From: Gigaspora margarita
Taxonomy: Eukaryota; Glomeromycota; Glomeromycetes; Diversisporales; Gigasporaceae
Reading direction: 5' to 3'
DNA: 64,000 bases
Assembly (NCBI GenBank): GCA_009809945.1
Contig: WTPW01000556.1
Coordinates: 287,428 to 351,427, forward strand
Shown here: positions 63,711-64,000 of the stretch, piece by piece
How positions within the stretch are numbered: position 1 is the stretch's first letter
Layout: each line of letters opens with the position of its first letter
The notes under the pieces: model-generated
Seen by the model: the letters and a program-made list of their open reading frames with translations, nothing else
What the model was told of the DNA's origin: nothing
The model's database searches: none
Position numbers and translations under genes: made by a program

Positions 63711-64000
63711 TTATTTTTGTATTGTTCGTGAATCCCATTCGTTATATTTATAAACCAAACCTTATGTATTCCTTCTCTTGTTCACTATCGCTAACCTAAA
63801 TCTGGCCCTCTAATCTGACGCTCTCCCAAATTTCAATAGTAATACTGGTTTTGTCTATTTATATACTGCTTTTATTTCTAAAAAAAAAAAATATATATAT
63901 ATATATTTTATAATATTTACTAATGCTATTTACAACTTTGTTCTCTATATAAAATGCTTCCTATATCATATTTCATTATCATACCGAATAAGTTAAGCTT
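63711..64000. other. AT-rich end of window
   Basis: Includes a poly-A/TATATATA run at about 63880-63908. No gene is seen. Confidence 0.5.

Noticed and set aside
63994..64000. Cloning junction at the terminal AAGCTT
   Set aside because: One HindIII site at a window edge is expected by chance, and no vector sequence is seen.

Overview
The window looks like nuclear DNA of a very AT-rich, repeat-laden fungus. Short introns with fungal-type signals (GTAAGT donors, a TACTAAC branch site), a TTAGGG interstitial telomere tract, LINEs with RRM-type ORF1, hAT, Mutator-like and Harbinger-like DNA transposons, and many hairpin MITEs fit an arbuscular mycorrhizal fungus (Glomeromycotina, Rhizophagus-like). 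That assignment is inference; no marker gene is present. I found no complete, unbroken host gene. The window is a stack of transposons inserted in each other and in satellite DNA.

Layout. 0-8.7 kb: AT-rich DNA with a 49-bp tandem repeat, a diverged ~250-bp direct repeat, and TA-flanked or hairpin MITEs. 8.7-12.8 kb: decayed direct repeats and an 86-bp tandem repeat. 13.0-19.4 kb: a decayed multi-exon minus-strand gene split by a 4.64-kb hAT transposon (8-bp TSD GTGTTGCC). The hAT intron itself carries a 546-bp Mutator-like insertion (10-bp TSD) with a minus-strand gene fragment. 20.0-23.5 kb: exactly 20 copies of a 172-bp satellite unit, flanked by diverged copies up to 27.5 kb. These flanks are interrupted by a Tc1/mariner-like MITE (TSD TA), a Harbinger-like element (TSD TTA, itself holding an alternating-hairpin array and a truncated LINE) and a minus-strand tRNA-derived SINE. 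28.4-36.1 kb: a 7.64-kb LINE with an 11-bp TSD, coding for RRM-type ORF1, AP endonuclease, reverse transcriptase and RNase H, all broken by stops and frameshifts. 36.2-37.2 kb: N-terminal fragment of what is probably a CMC/EnSpm-type transposon protein. 37.3-37.8 kb: a second alternating-hairpin array. 37.8-40.06 kb: a 5'-truncated LINE with an open RNase H. 41.9-45.6 kb: a hAT-like element without transposase, between two copies of another MITE. 46.4-47.3 kb: a retroposon with a tRNA-like head, poly(A) tail and TSD. 47.4-48.7 and 49.9-50.1 kb: further TIR elements. 51.8-56.8 kb: a nested hAT-like stack. 56.9-58.0 kb: a 1.12-kb hAT remnant encoding only a BED-like finger region. 59-62.7 kb: a long-TIR foldback element, a 125-bp duplication and a small TIR element. 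The last 1.3 kb is AT-rich with a weak LTR- or promoter-like stretch.

The coding pieces are selfish-element enzymes, not a host pathway: LINE ORF1p/EN/RT/RNase H for target-primed reverse transcription, and hAT BED/RNase H-like/hATC domains for cut-and-paste transposition. Many in-frame stops lie where the family is expected to have Trp (TGG to TGA or TAG) or Arg (CGA to TGA). Several TSD pairs differ only by transitions. Both point to C-to-T mutagenesis of repeats.
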